Below, piece by piece: positions 1 to 6,913 of a DNA stretch of 10,734 nt. This stretch comes from CAYRQF01 sp964615845 (GTDB lineage: Bacteria > Patescibacteriota > Minisyncoccia > Phycocordibacterales > CSBR16-119): positions 1-10,734 of the forward strand of contig CAZTRC010000019.1 in the NCBI GenBank assembly GCA_964615845.1. Direction: 5' to 3'. The notes under the pieces are model-generated. The model did not search any database. It saw nothing but the letters and a program-made list of their open reading frames with translations, and had not been told where the DNA came from. The position numbers and the translations under genes are program-made. Positions within the stretch are counted from its first letter, which is position 1. Each line of letters opens with the position of its first letter.

Positions 1-432
1 TTGGAATTTTTTGACCGCGTTTACGGTTGTGTCGCCATAGTCATTGTCGACGGTCATTTTGATACCGTACTCAATCAAGAATTTCTGCACGACGCCGACG
101 CGCGTACCCTTCGAGCCTTTCTTCATCAAGACTTTGTCATCGATGAGATCTTGGAGGCTGGCGATGAGACTCGCATGCTCGCCAGTCGGCTCCGGCTCTT
201 CTTCAGGCTCTGGTTCAAACTCAGGAGTTTCCGGAAGTGGTGTTTCAGGTTCCGGCTCCGGAATTTCACTTGGCGGCTCGCTCGTAACGATAGGGCCAAC
301 ATCACTATTATCAATCCCTTCTATTAATAGAGAGTCGGTGCTCGACTTGAGACTCACAAAGGCCCAATAGGCCAGAGCCCCGATGACTACCACGAATATA
401 AGTATGAGGAAATTTCCCTTAAAAGATTCCAT
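1..432 (-). CDS. Membrane-anchored Pro/Glu-rich protein with peptidoglycan-binding domain (partial, C-terminus off window)
   Basis: Reading the minus strand from the ATG at 432-430 gives 144 residues with no stop before the window edge, so the C-terminus is missing. Residues 8-26 (FLILIFVVVIGALAYWAFV) form one hydrophobic segment, seen as a membrane anchor. Residues 51-84 are a low-complexity linker of Pro and Glu (for example PEPEPETP), likely extended and acidic. From about residue 87 there is a peptidoglycan-binding-type fold: KGSKGTRVGVVQKFL, then YGDTTVNAVKKFQ, the usual helix-loop-helix pattern of PG_binding_1. I infer a protein fixed in the membrane that reaches into the wall; a catalytic domain could follow beyond the edge. 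No Shine-Dalgarno is visible, and a -10 box lies 8 nt upstream, so the mRNA may be leaderless. A related domain occurs in the M23 gene at 8949-9859. The repetitive linker produces an unconvincing Ser/Gly-rich frame on the plus strand. The domain call is fairly sure; the full function is unknown. Confidence 0.85.
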   Translation of the reverse strand, partial: MESFKGNFLILIFVVVIGALAYWAFVSLKSSTDSLLIEGIDNSDVGPIVTSEPPSEIPEPEPETPLPETPEFEPEPEEEPEPTGEHASLIASLQDLIDDKVLMKKGSKGTRVGVVQKFLIEYGIKMTVDNDYGDTTVNAVKKFQ

Positions 433-440
433 ATGTATAT

Positions 441-449
441 ATAGTACCA
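441..449 (-). promoter_or_regulatory. Extended -10 box of the peptidoglycan-binding protein gene
   Basis: On the minus strand TG (449-448), G (447) and TACTAT (446-441) form an extended -10. Only 8 nt (ATATACAT) separate it from the ATG at 432. Transcription would be expected to start at or next to the start codon, giving a leaderless or nearly leaderless mRNA. A -35 is poor: TTTTTG sits at 17-nt spacing. This is a motif-based call. Confidence 0.5.
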
Positions 450-476
450 AAAAACTTTTAGAACAAAAAGATAGCT

Positions 477-556
477 GGGGCTTGCCCCCACACCTACTTT
501 TTGATCGCGCCAAAGGCGCATGGCGTAGCCCATCAAAAAGTAGGTGTGGGGGCTTG
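477..556. repeat. Perfect 21-bp inverted repeat with structured core and CTTG flanks (MITE-like element)
   Basis: The arm at 485-505 (CCCCCACACC...TTTTTGAT) is exactly complementary to 532-552 (ATCAAAAAG...GTGGGGG). Between them lies a 26-nt core (506-531) that can form two small hairpins: GCGCC-AAA-GGCGC (507-519) and GGC-GTA-GCC (522-530). The 68-bp unit at 485-552 is flanked by CTTG at 481-484 and again at 553-556, as a 4-bp target-site duplication would look. G484 and C553 could also pair, extending the stem by one. A longer direct repeat, GGGGCTTGC, is present at 477-485 and 549-557, so the arms can refold: 477-480 with 485-488, or 548-552 with 565-569. The element sits between divergent genes, where a terminator is not expected, and no T-run follows either arm. 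A dispersed miniature inverted-repeat element or a REP-type palindrome is the most natural reading; only one copy is in the window. The structure is certain, the nature inferred. Confidence 0.75.
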
Positions 557-582
557 CACACTTTCCCCCGCTTTGTTAATAT
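554..582 (+). promoter_or_regulatory. secG promoter, -35 TTGCAC and extended -10
   Basis: TTGCAC (554-559) is followed after 17 nt by TAATAT (577-582), with TG one base before it (574-575). The -35 begins one base after the end of the palindrome pairing (553), and its TTG belongs to the right CTTG flank of that element. The ATG at 590 is 7 nt past the -10, which predicts a leaderless mRNA. An in-frame ATG at 581 lies inside the -10 box and so is unlikely to be the start. Confidence 0.55.
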
Positions 583-589
583 GGGGCCC

Positions 590-820
590 ATGGAGACAGG
601 CATACTATCTTGGATTCAAATAATACTCTCTATTATATTGATACTGGCAATATTGATGCAGAAGTCCGAAGCCGGCATTGGCGGGGCTTTCGGCGCGGGC
701 AACGACGGGGGCGTCACTTTCAACAAAAGACGCGGTTTTGAGAAATTTATCTTCAATTTCACTATCATCATCGCCCTCCTCTTGGTTGTCTCTCTCATCC
801 TGCCAATCGCCCTCGCCTAA
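590..820 (+). CDS. secG: Preprotein translocase subunit SecG
   Basis: SecG is the small auxiliary subunit of the SecYEG channel, which moves unfolded preproteins across the cytoplasmic membrane. The product is 76 residues. TM1 covers about residues 5-24 (ILSWIQIILSIILILAILMQ). It is followed by the conserved loop KSEAGIGGAFGAG (25-37) with the Gly-rich pattern typical of SecG, a basic stretch NKRRGFEK (45-52), and TM2 at about 52-73. Length and layout fit the family. The frame is open further upstream (from 383), but that stretch translates through the palindrome and has no SecG similarity. ATG 581 would add three residues (MGP); I prefer 590 because the -10 box covers 577-582. The solute-binding protein gene begins 26 nt after the stop, so co-transcription is likely. 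Confidence 0.93.
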   Translation: METGILSWIQIILSIILILAILMQKSEAGIGGAFGAGNDGGVTFNKRRGFEKFIFNFTIIIALLLVVSLILPIALA

Positions 821-846
821 TAAAAGGCCTTACTCTTAAACACAAT

Positions 847-2589
847 ATGACTAAATTCAAAAGGAATAATTCTATTCCCCTAAAACAAATTCTTCAAAAG
901 ATTTTGAACTCTTTCTCGAGGAAGCAGACTATCGTCTTTGCTGCGCTTCTCTTGGTGCTTATCGTCAGCACGATTTCGATTTTGGGCGAAATCAACAAGA
1001 AATTCATGGACTACCTCCCCGAACACGGCGGTACTTTGACCGAAGGCGTCATCGGCACACCACGCTTCGTGAATCCCCTCCTCGCCCTGTCTGATACCGA
1101 TCGCGACCTCTCTGGCCTCATTTATTCAGGCCTAATGAAAAAGACGCCAAGTGGCGAGATTGTGAATGATTTGGCTGAATCCTACACCGTCTCCCCAGAC
1201 GGCCTCACTTATACTTTCCAAATCAAGCACGATGCCGTTTTTCATGACAAATTCCCGTTGACCGCAAACGATGTCGTCTTTACCATCAACCAAGTCAAAG
1301 ACTCGACCATCAAGAGTCCGCTCCAAGCCGTCTGGCAAGGCATCTTGGCTGAAGAAGACGCGACGGATCCCTACACCGTGACTTTCCGCTTGAGCCAGGC
1401 TTATGCGTCTTTCCTCGACAACGCGACCATCGGAATTTTGCCAAAGCATATTTGGAATAATTATGACGCCGAAGAATTCAACTTGACCGAATCGAACTTG
1501 AAAGCCGTCGGTTCCGGGCCTTACAAGATATCTAGCATCGACGAGCGAAAGAATGGCTTGATAGAAGAAGTCAGTCTCAGCGCTTTTAATAATTACGTCA
1601 GCGAAAAACCTTTCATCAACAATGTTAATTTCAAATTTTTCAAGAACGAACCGGACCTTATCAAAGCATATCGTCGTGGACGCGTTGACCAAATAAGTTC
1701 TATAGATCCGTCCTCAGCCAAGAGGCTCGAAGAAGATGGTTTTGCTCCCACAACCGCCGTCCTCTCACGCATTTTTGGCCTATTTTTGAACCCAAACCAA
1801 AACGAAATCCTGCGCGACAAAGAGCTTGTTCGTGGCATTGAGCTTGGTATCAACAAAGAAGCGATTGTGAATGACGTTTTATTTGGTTTCGGCATAGCTA
1901 TCGACAGCCCGGCGCCTAAGTCTTTGGCCAATGGTAATTTTGCTCCGGCGGAAATCAGCGACTTTGAAAGCAACAAAATCCAGGCCGAAGAAATCTTCGA
2001 ATCCCGAGGCTGGAAGAAGAGCGAATCAGGCTTCCGAATGAAAGATGGCAAGACTCTCCAGTTTTCGATCTCGACCGCCGATGTCTCGGAACTCCGAGCC
2101 GCAACAGAGATGATCAAGACTGATCTCGAATCAATCGGCGTTAAAGTTTCGGTCAAAGTCTTCGAAGTCGGAGTCTTGAATCAAAATGTCATCAGACCAC
2201 GCGAATACGAAGCCCTCTTCTTCGGCCAAGTTATCCGCAACGAATCTGACCTCTTCGCTTTCTGGCATTCGTCCCAGCGTAACGACCCAGGCCTCAACAT
2301 CTCCGTCTACACCAATAGCCGTGTCGACAAGATTCTGGAAGAATTAATCGCTTCGACTGACGAGAACGTGCGCCGCGAGAAAATCAACGAATTCGCGAGC
2401 CAAATCAAAGAAGACCGTCCAGCCATATTCATCTACTCCCCTGAATTCATTTATATGAGATCCGAACGTATCAAGAATGTGGAGCTCTACACCATCGCCT
2501 CGACGAGTGAAAGATTCCTCGGCATTAAGGACTGGTATATTCGAAGAGACGCGGTATGGAAATTTTGGACAAAAGAAAATAATAATTAA
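847..2589 (+). CDS. Membrane-anchored family-5 (peptide-type) solute-binding protein
   Basis: The 580-residue product belongs to the SBP_bac_5 (DppA/OppA-like) family, which binds peptides or other solutes outside the membrane for ABC importers. Visible marks are the N-lobe sequence HGGTLTEGVIGTPRFVNPLLA (60-80), the family signature region LAESYTVSPDGLTYTFQIK, TANDVVFTINQV, GSGPYKISS, and later LRDKELVRGIELGINKEAIV. A basic N-terminus is followed by a hydrophobic segment at about 28-47 (TIVFAALLLVLIVSTISILG). There is no lipobox cysteine; I see no Cys in the whole protein, so it is probably held by an uncleaved N-terminal helix rather than lipidated. No permease or ATPase gene is in the window, so its partner is unknown. 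It lies between secG (26 nt) and RNase J (23 nt) with no terminator. Family assignment is sure; the ligand cannot be told. Confidence 0.9.
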   Translation: MTKFKRNNSIPLKQILQKILNSFSRKQTIVFAALLLVLIVSTISILGEINKKFMDYLPEHGGTLTEGVIGTPRFVNPLLALSDTDRDLSGLIYSGLMKKTPSGEIVNDLAESYTVSPDGLTYTFQIKHDAVFHDKFPLTANDVVFTINQVKDSTIKSPLQAVWQGILAEEDATDPYTVTFRLSQAYASFLDNATIGILPKHIWNNYDAEEFNLTESNLKAVGSGPYKISSIDERKNGLIEEVSLSAFNNYVSEKPFINNVNFKFFKNEPDLIKAYRRGRVDQISSIDPSSAKRLEEDGFAPTTAVLSRIFGLFLNPNQNEILRDKELVRGIELGINKEAIVNDVLFGFGIAIDSPAPKSLANGNFAPAEISDFESNKIQAEEIFESRGWKKSESGFRMKDGKTLQFSISTADVSELRAATEMIKTDLESIGVKVSVKVFEVGVLNQNVIRPREYEALFFGQVIRNESDLFAFWHSSQRNDPGLNISVYTNSRVDKILEELIASTDENVRREKINEFASQIKEDRPAIFIYSPEFIYMRSERIKNVELYTIASTSERFLGIKDWYIRRDAVWKFWTKENNN

Positions 2590-2612
2590 TTAACTTATTA
2601 ACAAAATAAAAT

Positions 2613-4550
2613 ATGATAAAAAAGACTGACGAACAAAACGGCCAAAGGCCAGGAAGTAGGACACGGACATACGTATCTCCGGACAATAGCGCGGCAAGAC
2701 CACGCCCAAGCGCAAAGCCTCACGGCGCAAGCTCTTTCGCCGGAGGACAGAAAAAATCTTTCAGCGACAAGCCACGAAGCTTTGGTAATTCAAACAAAAG
2801 CCAAGGCAATTTCCAACCGAGAACCGATCGTCCTAAAAGGAGCGAGGGCCGAGCACCAGCTGAGAAAATACCGGCTTTGGCTCCCGGAGATATCCGTATC
2901 ATTCCTTTGGGTGGAGTCGAAGAAATCGGACGCAATATGACCATGGTGGAGATGAACGATCAAATAATCGTCATTGATGCTGGTATCGGATTTGCCGATG
3001 AAGAAAATCCTGGAATCGATTACATGATTCCAAACACTCGCTATCTAGAAGAAAACAAGCACAAGATAAAAGCGCTTCTCGTTACCCACGGACACTTGGA
3101 CCACATCGGTGGAATCCCCTACATCATCGACCGTATCGGCAATCCGCCAATATACACTCGCGAATTCGGTGCGCTCCTCATCAAGGCCAAAGCCGAGGAT
3201 TTCCCTGGACTCAAGCTTGATATAAAAGTCATCGAGAAAGAAGACGGAAGTATTCCAATATCGGCAGATTTCAAGGTTCGCTTCTTCGGCCTAACTCATT
3301 CTATTCCAGATTCAACTGGAATAATCTTAGAAACTCCATACGGAGACATCGTCTCTACTGGAGATGTGCGCGTCGACAACAAAGATGGTGTTCCCTTTCC
3401 AAAAGAAATCGAACAATACGCTATGTTCAAGAATCGTAATGTCCTTCTTATGACAATGGACTCCACCGGCGTCACAAGCCCAGGCTGGTCATATTCAGAA
3501 GCCGAAGTCATCGAAAACATCGATAAGATTATTAAAGAAGCCCCGGGAAGAATTATTATCGCAACATTCGCTTCGCAAATGGAACGGATAATCGAATTCA
3601 TAAACTCTGCTAAAAAGTACGGCAAGTATGTCACATTCGAAGGTCGTTCAATGAAAACAAACGTCGGCATCGCCGAACAACTCAAGCTCACCACATTCGA
3701 CCACGTCATTCCGGCCGAAGATATACAAAATTATCCTCCACACAAAATCGTCGTCATCGCAACCGGCGGTCAAGGAGAAGAATTCTCCGGACTAATGCGT
3801 ATCTCAAACCACACGCACAAATTCTTGCGCTTGCAACCTCATGATACTATCGTCTTGTCATCGTCTGTTATTCCAGGAAATGAAGGCGCTGTCGACAAAC
3901 TTAAAGACAACCTCTACCGCGCCAACGCCCGCGTCATTACTTACATCGACAACGTTGTTCACGCTTCGGGACATGGAAAACGTGCCGAGCTTGAATGGAT
4001 CCATAAACAAATCAACTACAAATACTTTATGCCAATCCACGGCCACCACCACAGGCTTAAAATGCATGTCGAGCTTGCAGTTAATTTAGGACACAAAATT
4101 GAAAACACGATTGTACCAGATAACGGTTCGATAGTCGAAATCCGTGACAAGGGAGAAACACTCATCATGCTCAAAGAAAAAGTTCCGTCTGATCCGGTCA
4201 TCATTGATGGACTCTCCGTCTCCGACACCCAGCATTTGGTCATCCGAGACCGTAAAGCTCTCGCCCAAGACGGCATCTTCATGATGATCGTCATGGTCTC
4301 CGTCCGCGATAAGAAAGTGACAAAGTCTCCTGACCTCATCTCCCGAGGATTCGTGTATCTCAAAGAAAATCAAGAACTCTTGAAAAAAGCCCGCGGTATG
4401 ATCAAGAAGACGACGGAGGAAGCCATCGCCGGCATGGATCCTATCGACTTCGACTACGTCAAAGATACTTTGAACAGGAAAATCTCGAAATTCCTCTTCC
4501 AATCAACCGGCAAGCGTCCGGTCGTAATCCCCGTCGTCTTGAGCGTTTAG
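2613..4550 (+). CDS. rnj: Ribonuclease J with long basic N-terminal tail
   Basis: RNase J is a metallo-beta-lactamase/beta-CASP nuclease with 5'-3' exo- and endonuclease activity in mRNA decay and rRNA maturation. The 645-residue product has the zinc motif HGHLDH at 159-164, His229 in GLTHSIPDS, Asp251 in STGDVRVD, the beta-CASP region with HASGHG at 450-455, and His476 in MPIHGHHHR. The C-terminal domain ends FLFQSTGKRPVVIPVVLSV. The catalytic core starts near residue 92 (GDIRIIPLGGVEEIGRN). Residues 1-91 are an extra tail rich in Arg, Lys, Ser, Gly, Asn and Pro, with about 19 basic against 7 acidic residues, presumably disordered. The usual length is about 550-560, so the tail explains most of the excess. 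No Shine-Dalgarno precedes the ATG (AAAATAAAAT is directly upstream). It follows the solute-binding protein gene by 23 nt. The activity call is very sure; whether it is J1- or J2-like was not determined. Confidence 0.96.
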   Translation: MIKKTDEQNGQRPGSRTRTYVSPDNSAARPRPSAKPHGASSFAGGQKKSFSDKPRSFGNSNKSQGNFQPRTDRPKRSEGRAPAEKIPALAPGDIRIIPLGGVEEIGRNMTMVEMNDQIIVIDAGIGFADEENPGIDYMIPNTRYLEENKHKIKALLVTHGHLDHIGGIPYIIDRIGNPPIYTREFGALLIKAKAEDFPGLKLDIKVIEKEDGSIPISADFKVRFFGLTHSIPDSTGIILETPYGDIVSTGDVRVDNKDGVPFPKEIEQYAMFKNRNVLLMTMDSTGVTSPGWSYSEAEVIENIDKIIKEAPGRIIIATFASQMERIIEFINSAKKYGKYVTFEGRSMKTNVGIAEQLKLTTFDHVIPAEDIQNYPPHKIVVIATGGQGEEFSGLMRISNHTHKFLRLQPHDTIVLSSSVIPGNEGAVDKLKDNLYRANARVITYIDNVVHASGHGKRAELEWIHKQINYKYFMPIHGHHHRLKMHVELAVNLGHKIENTIVPDNGSIVEIRDKGETLIMLKEKVPSDPVIIDGLSVSDTQHLVIRDRKALAQDGIFMMIVMVSVRDKKVTKSPDLISRGFVYLKENQELLKKARGMIKKTTEEAIAGMDPIDFDYVKDTLNRKISKFLFQSTGKRPVVIPVVLSV

Positions 4551-4561
4551 CTCTGGAGCTT

Positions 4562-4570
4562 TGCTACAAT
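4562..4570 (+). promoter_or_regulatory. Extended -10 box of the MFS transporter gene
   Basis: TG (4562-4563), C (4564) and TACAAT (4565-4570) form an extended -10. It is followed by TAACAC and the ATG at 4577, so the transcript is predicted to start at or beside the start codon. No good -35 is seen; TTGAGC at 4539-4544 is 20 nt away, inside the RNase J coding sequence. A weak 5-bp palindrome (AGCTC-TG-GAGCT, 4549-4560) lies between the stop of RNase J and this box but has no T-run, so it is not called a terminator. Confidence 0.5.
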
Positions 4571-4576
4571 TAACAC

Positions 4577-5740
4577 ATGTTTAACGGCTCGGCGAAAAAT
4601 CTCCGCTCGATTTTTTTGGTTGGTTTTTTGCTGACGGTGGCATTGTCTTTGACCGGATATCTCGACTCGAGTTTCCTCGGAAGTTTCATCAACATCAAGA
4701 CTGTCGGACTTCTCTTTTCGCTCGGCTCGGTCGCTTCGATCATCTTCTTGTCATACCTGCCGAAGCTTATGGGCCGATTCAGCATCTCGAGCGTCTTTTA
4801 TGCAAACTCGATCATCTACCTCGCCTCCATCCTCGGCATGCTTCACGCCGGGAGTTCGTTTGTCTTTGGTGTTCTCTTCGTCACTTACATCGCTTCGGGA
4901 GTTGCGATTTACTTTGCTATTGATCTCCTGATCGAACACTTCTCGGCGCACAACACCATCGGCAAGACTCGTGGCTTTTATCTCGCCATTTACAATTTCG
5001 CTTATCTCGTCGGCCCTTTGCTCGCCGGTCTAATCCTGAAGAACAATTCTTTTGAAATAGTCTACCTGGTCGCGGGAATTTTCATCATCATCATGACTTT
5101 AGTCTACGTCCGAGATCTCGAGCATATCGAATATAGATTAAAGCCGGGACACGCAACCTTTTGGCAAAATTTGGTACGGCTTTCGAAAAATAGCAATCTC
5201 TTTCGCGTGTATTTCGTGAACCTCATGCTCTCATTCTTCTTCAGTTGGATGGCGATTTATATGCCGATACACCTCAATCAATTCGTCGGCTTCGGATGGG
5301 ACAAGATTGGCGCGCTTTTCGCGTTGATGCACATTCCATATGTCGCGCTCGAGATTCCGCTTGGTAGACTCGCTGATCGTTACCACTCAGAGAAAAAACT
5401 CATGTCTATCGGTCTAGTTATAATCGGTATTTCGACGGCGGCAATTTCCTTTATCGGCAGTAATGACTTTTGGATTTGGGCGCTCGCTCTCATCGCAACC
5501 CGCGCCGGCGCGAGCTTCATCCAGGTCTCGACCGAAAGCTATTTCTTCAAAAGGGTTACTGAAAAAGACGCCGGGCTTGTGGCCATTTTCCGAAACGCGA
5601 CACCAGTCGCTTATATCCTGGGGCCCTTGGTCGCCACCCTCTTCTTGTCCTTCCTTTCTTATGCTGATTTGTTCCTGGCGCTCGGCGCTTTGATGATTTG
5701 CGTTATCCTGGTAAGCTTAGGGCTCAAAAATACCAGATGA
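4577..5740 (+). CDS. Major facilitator superfamily transporter
   Basis: The 387-residue product is almost wholly hydrophobic, with about twelve predicted membrane helices, the usual MFS size. The second half carries a copy of MFS motif A between helices, GRLADRYHSEKK (263-274), with the conserved G-x-L-A-D-R. In the first half NFAYLVGPLLAG (140-151) resembles motif C of drug/H+ antiporters, and there is a basic loop GKTRGFY at 129-135. It would be a secondary transporter in the cytoplasmic membrane. The substrate cannot be read from the sequence; efflux is a guess from the motif C resemblance. The start at 4577 is supported by the -10 box six nt upstream and by the MFNGSAKNLRSIF N-terminus preceding helix 1. 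Its TGA stop overlaps the ATG of the pseudouridine synthase gene (ATGA), so the two are probably translationally coupled. Confidence 0.88.
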   Translation: MFNGSAKNLRSIFLVGFLLTVALSLTGYLDSSFLGSFINIKTVGLLFSLGSVASIIFLSYLPKLMGRFSISSVFYANSIIYLASILGMLHAGSSFVFGVLFVTYIASGVAIYFAIDLLIEHFSAHNTIGKTRGFYLAIYNFAYLVGPLLAGLILKNNSFEIVYLVAGIFIIIMTLVYVRDLEHIEYRLKPGHATFWQNLVRLSKNSNLFRVYFVNLMLSFFFSWMAIYMPIHLNQFVGFGWDKIGALFALMHIPYVALEIPLGRLADRYHSEKKLMSIGLVIIGISTAAISFIGSNDFWIWALALIATRAGASFIQVSTESYFFKRVTEKDAGLVAIFRNATPVAYILGPLVATLFLSFLSYADLFLALGALMICVILVSLGLKNTR

Positions 5741-6462
5741 AAGAAACCAAAGGGCCGACAAAATCAGAGTGGCCAATGCGTATAAACAAATACCTGGCTC
5801 ACAAAAACTACGCTACCAGGCGCGGGGCTGACACGCTTATCTCGGCCGGTAAAGTCTTCCTGAATGGCAAAAAAGCGACTCTTGGGGACCAAGTGAATGA
5901 AAATGATGAAGTAACACTCAAAGACTTCAAAGCTGCTGACTATGTCTATTACGCCTACTACAAACCGTCTGACGTCGTGACTCTTTCGGCAACTCAAAAT
6001 GAAAAAAGCATTGGGGACGTCGTAGAATTCCCAGAAAAAGTCTTCCCGCTCGGCCGTCTCGACAAAGACTCTGAAGGCCTCCTCATCATGACGAACGATG
6101 GACGCCTGACCGACAAACTCCTAAATCCCGCAAACGATCACGAGAAAGAATACTATGTCGAAGTCGACCGACCCATCACGCATGAGTTTTTGGTCAAAAT
6201 GTCCCAGAAGATCGACATCGGCATCCATGTAACGAAAAAGTCTAAAGTGAGGCGCGCCGACAAAAATTCTTTTGATATCATTCTCTCCGAAGGCAAGAAC
6301 AGACAGATCCGCCGAATGTGCGGCGTCCTCGGATTTGGAGTGAAGAAACTAAAGCGTTTCCGCATCATGAACATCGCGCTCGGTAAATTAAAGCCAAACC
6401 AATTCCGCAAGCTTTCCACAAGAGAGCTCAGTGCCCTCTTCAAATCCATCGGCCTTTCGTAA
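5737..6462 (+). CDS. rluF: 23S rRNA pseudouridine synthase, RluF type (RsuA/RluB/E/F family)
   Basis: This enzyme isomerises uridine to pseudouridine in RNA. E. coli RluF acts on U2604 of 23S rRNA and U35 of tRNA-Tyr. The 241-residue product has an N-terminal S4 RNA-binding domain (about 14-60: RINKYLAHKNYATRRGAD...VFLNGKKATLGDQV) and the catalytic motif FPLGRLDKDSEGLL with Asp109. The C-terminal block SEGKNRQIRRMCGVLGF is followed by KKLKRFRIMNIALGKL. The strings FLNGKxATxGDQV, NDHEKEYxVxVDxPIT and RIMN agree with E. coli RluF as I remember it, more than with RluB or RsuA. The basic C-terminal extension of E. coli RluF (about 290 residues) is absent. I chose ATG 5737 because it overlaps the transporter stop by ATGA; the frame is open further back to 5698 and an internal Met at 5776 begins the S4 domain directly. 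The gene ends 7 nt before a scaffold gap. Confidence 0.9.
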   Translation: MKETKGPTKSEWPMRINKYLAHKNYATRRGADTLISAGKVFLNGKKATLGDQVNENDEVTLKDFKAADYVYYAYYKPSDVVTLSATQNEKSIGDVVEFPEKVFPLGRLDKDSEGLLIMTNDGRLTDKLLNPANDHEKEYYVEVDRPITHEFLVKMSQKIDIGIHVTKKSKVRRADKNSFDIILSEGKNRQIRRMCGVLGFGVKKLKRFRIMNIALGKLKPNQFRKLSTRELSALFKSIGLS

Positions 6463-6469
6463 TAAAATA

Positions 6470-6569
6470 NNNNNNNNNNNNNNNNNNNNNNNNNNNNNNN
6501 NNNNNNNNNNNNNNNNNNNNNNNNNNNNNNNNNNNNNNNNNNNNNNNNNNNNNNNNNNNNNNNNNNNNN
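6470..6569. other. Scaffold gap (100 N)
   Basis: Exactly 100 N, the conventional placeholder for a gap of unknown size. It lies between the convergent ends of the pseudouridine synthase gene (plus) and the small membrane protein gene (minus). Any sequence or small gene inside is lost, so the true distance is unknown. Confidence 0.98.
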
Positions 6570-6574
6570 AGCGC

Positions 6575-6597
6575 AAAGGCCGCAGTTCGCGGCCTTT
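6575..6597 (-). terminator. Hairpin between convergent genes, probable terminator
   Basis: AAAGGCCGC (6575-6583) and GCGGCCTTT (6589-6597) form a perfect 9-bp stem with a 5-nt loop. On the minus strand it begins 6 nt after the stop of the gene at 6604-6879 and ends in TTT, a short U-run. The symmetrical A3/T3 ends mean it could also stop plus-strand transcription from the pseudouridine synthase side. The weak U-tract and the adjacent gap keep the confidence moderate. Confidence 0.6.
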
Positions 6598-6603
6598 CAC
6601 GCT

Positions 6604-6879
6604 TTATGAATTGTCTTTTTTGCGAGTTTTGCGCGCGCGAGTCTTGCGACTTTTTGGGAAAATTAGATTGAAGAGAAAGCTATCTTCCACACGGGCTAGA
6701 ACCTCTTCCATGCCTTCTCCGACATCAAGAGCTTTGTCTTTGACCTTTTCCACAAGGTCACGGACTGATTTCATCAGCATCGAAAGTCGCGCGAGGAGAA
6801 TGATAAGAAAAACTGAAACCAACACGACACAGATCGTGGTAACGAAGAAAAATATATCGGCTTTCATAATTGTTTCCAT
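6604..6879 (-). CDS. Small one-pass membrane protein, unknown function
   Basis: The 91-residue product starts METIMKADIFFF. One strongly hydrophobic helix runs from about residue 9 to 30 (FFFVTTICVVLVSVFLIILLA). It is followed by an amphipathic, probably coiled segment (SMLMKSVRDLVEKVKDKALDVGEGMEEVLARVED) and a very basic tail (KSRKTRARKTRKKDNS). The layout is an N-terminal anchor with a charged cytoplasmic helix and a Lys/Arg-rich end, which could contact nucleic acid or lipid head groups; this is inference. I do not recognise a named family. The start at 6879 is preferred over the in-frame ATG at 6867 because an extended -10 box ends 6 nt upstream of it. A stem-loop follows the stop. The upstream neighbour (6962-7237) ends in its own terminator, so this gene is transcribed separately. 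Confidence 0.72.
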   Translation of the reverse strand: METIMKADIFFFVTTICVVLVSVFLIILLARLSMLMKSVRDLVEKVKDKALDVGEGMEEVLARVEDSFLFNLIFPKSRKTRARKTRKKDNS

Positions 6880-6885
6880 GAAATG

Positions 6886-6894
6886 ATTCTATCA
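6886..6894 (-). promoter_or_regulatory. Extended -10 box of the small membrane protein gene
   Basis: On the minus strand TG (6894-6893), A (6892) and TAGAAT (6891-6886) form an extended -10. Six nt (CATTTC) then lead to the ATG at 6879, predicting a leaderless mRNA. No clear -35 is present at 16-18 nt; that stretch overlaps the T-run of the preceding terminator. Confidence 0.5.
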
Positions 6895-6913
6895 CAAAAT
6901 AAAAATTCAAACG

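Noticed and set aside
44..370. Plus-strand open frame rich in Ser-Gly repeats opposite the partial peptidoglycan-binding gene
   Set aside because: It is the antisense reading of the Pro/Glu-rich linker. The minus-strand frame has an anchor, a recognisable domain and a promoter.
383..589. Upstream extension of the secG frame through the palindrome
   Set aside because: The extra residues have no SecG similarity, and the -35/-10 promoter lies inside this stretch.
1132..2156. Two long minus-strand open frames of about 186 codons each
   Set aside because: They lie opposite the solute-binding protein gene and show no recognisable features; they are shadows of a codon-biased gene.
4549..4560. AGCTC-TG-GAGCT palindrome after RNase J
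   Set aside because: A 5-bp stem with a 2-nt loop and no T-run cannot be a credible terminator.
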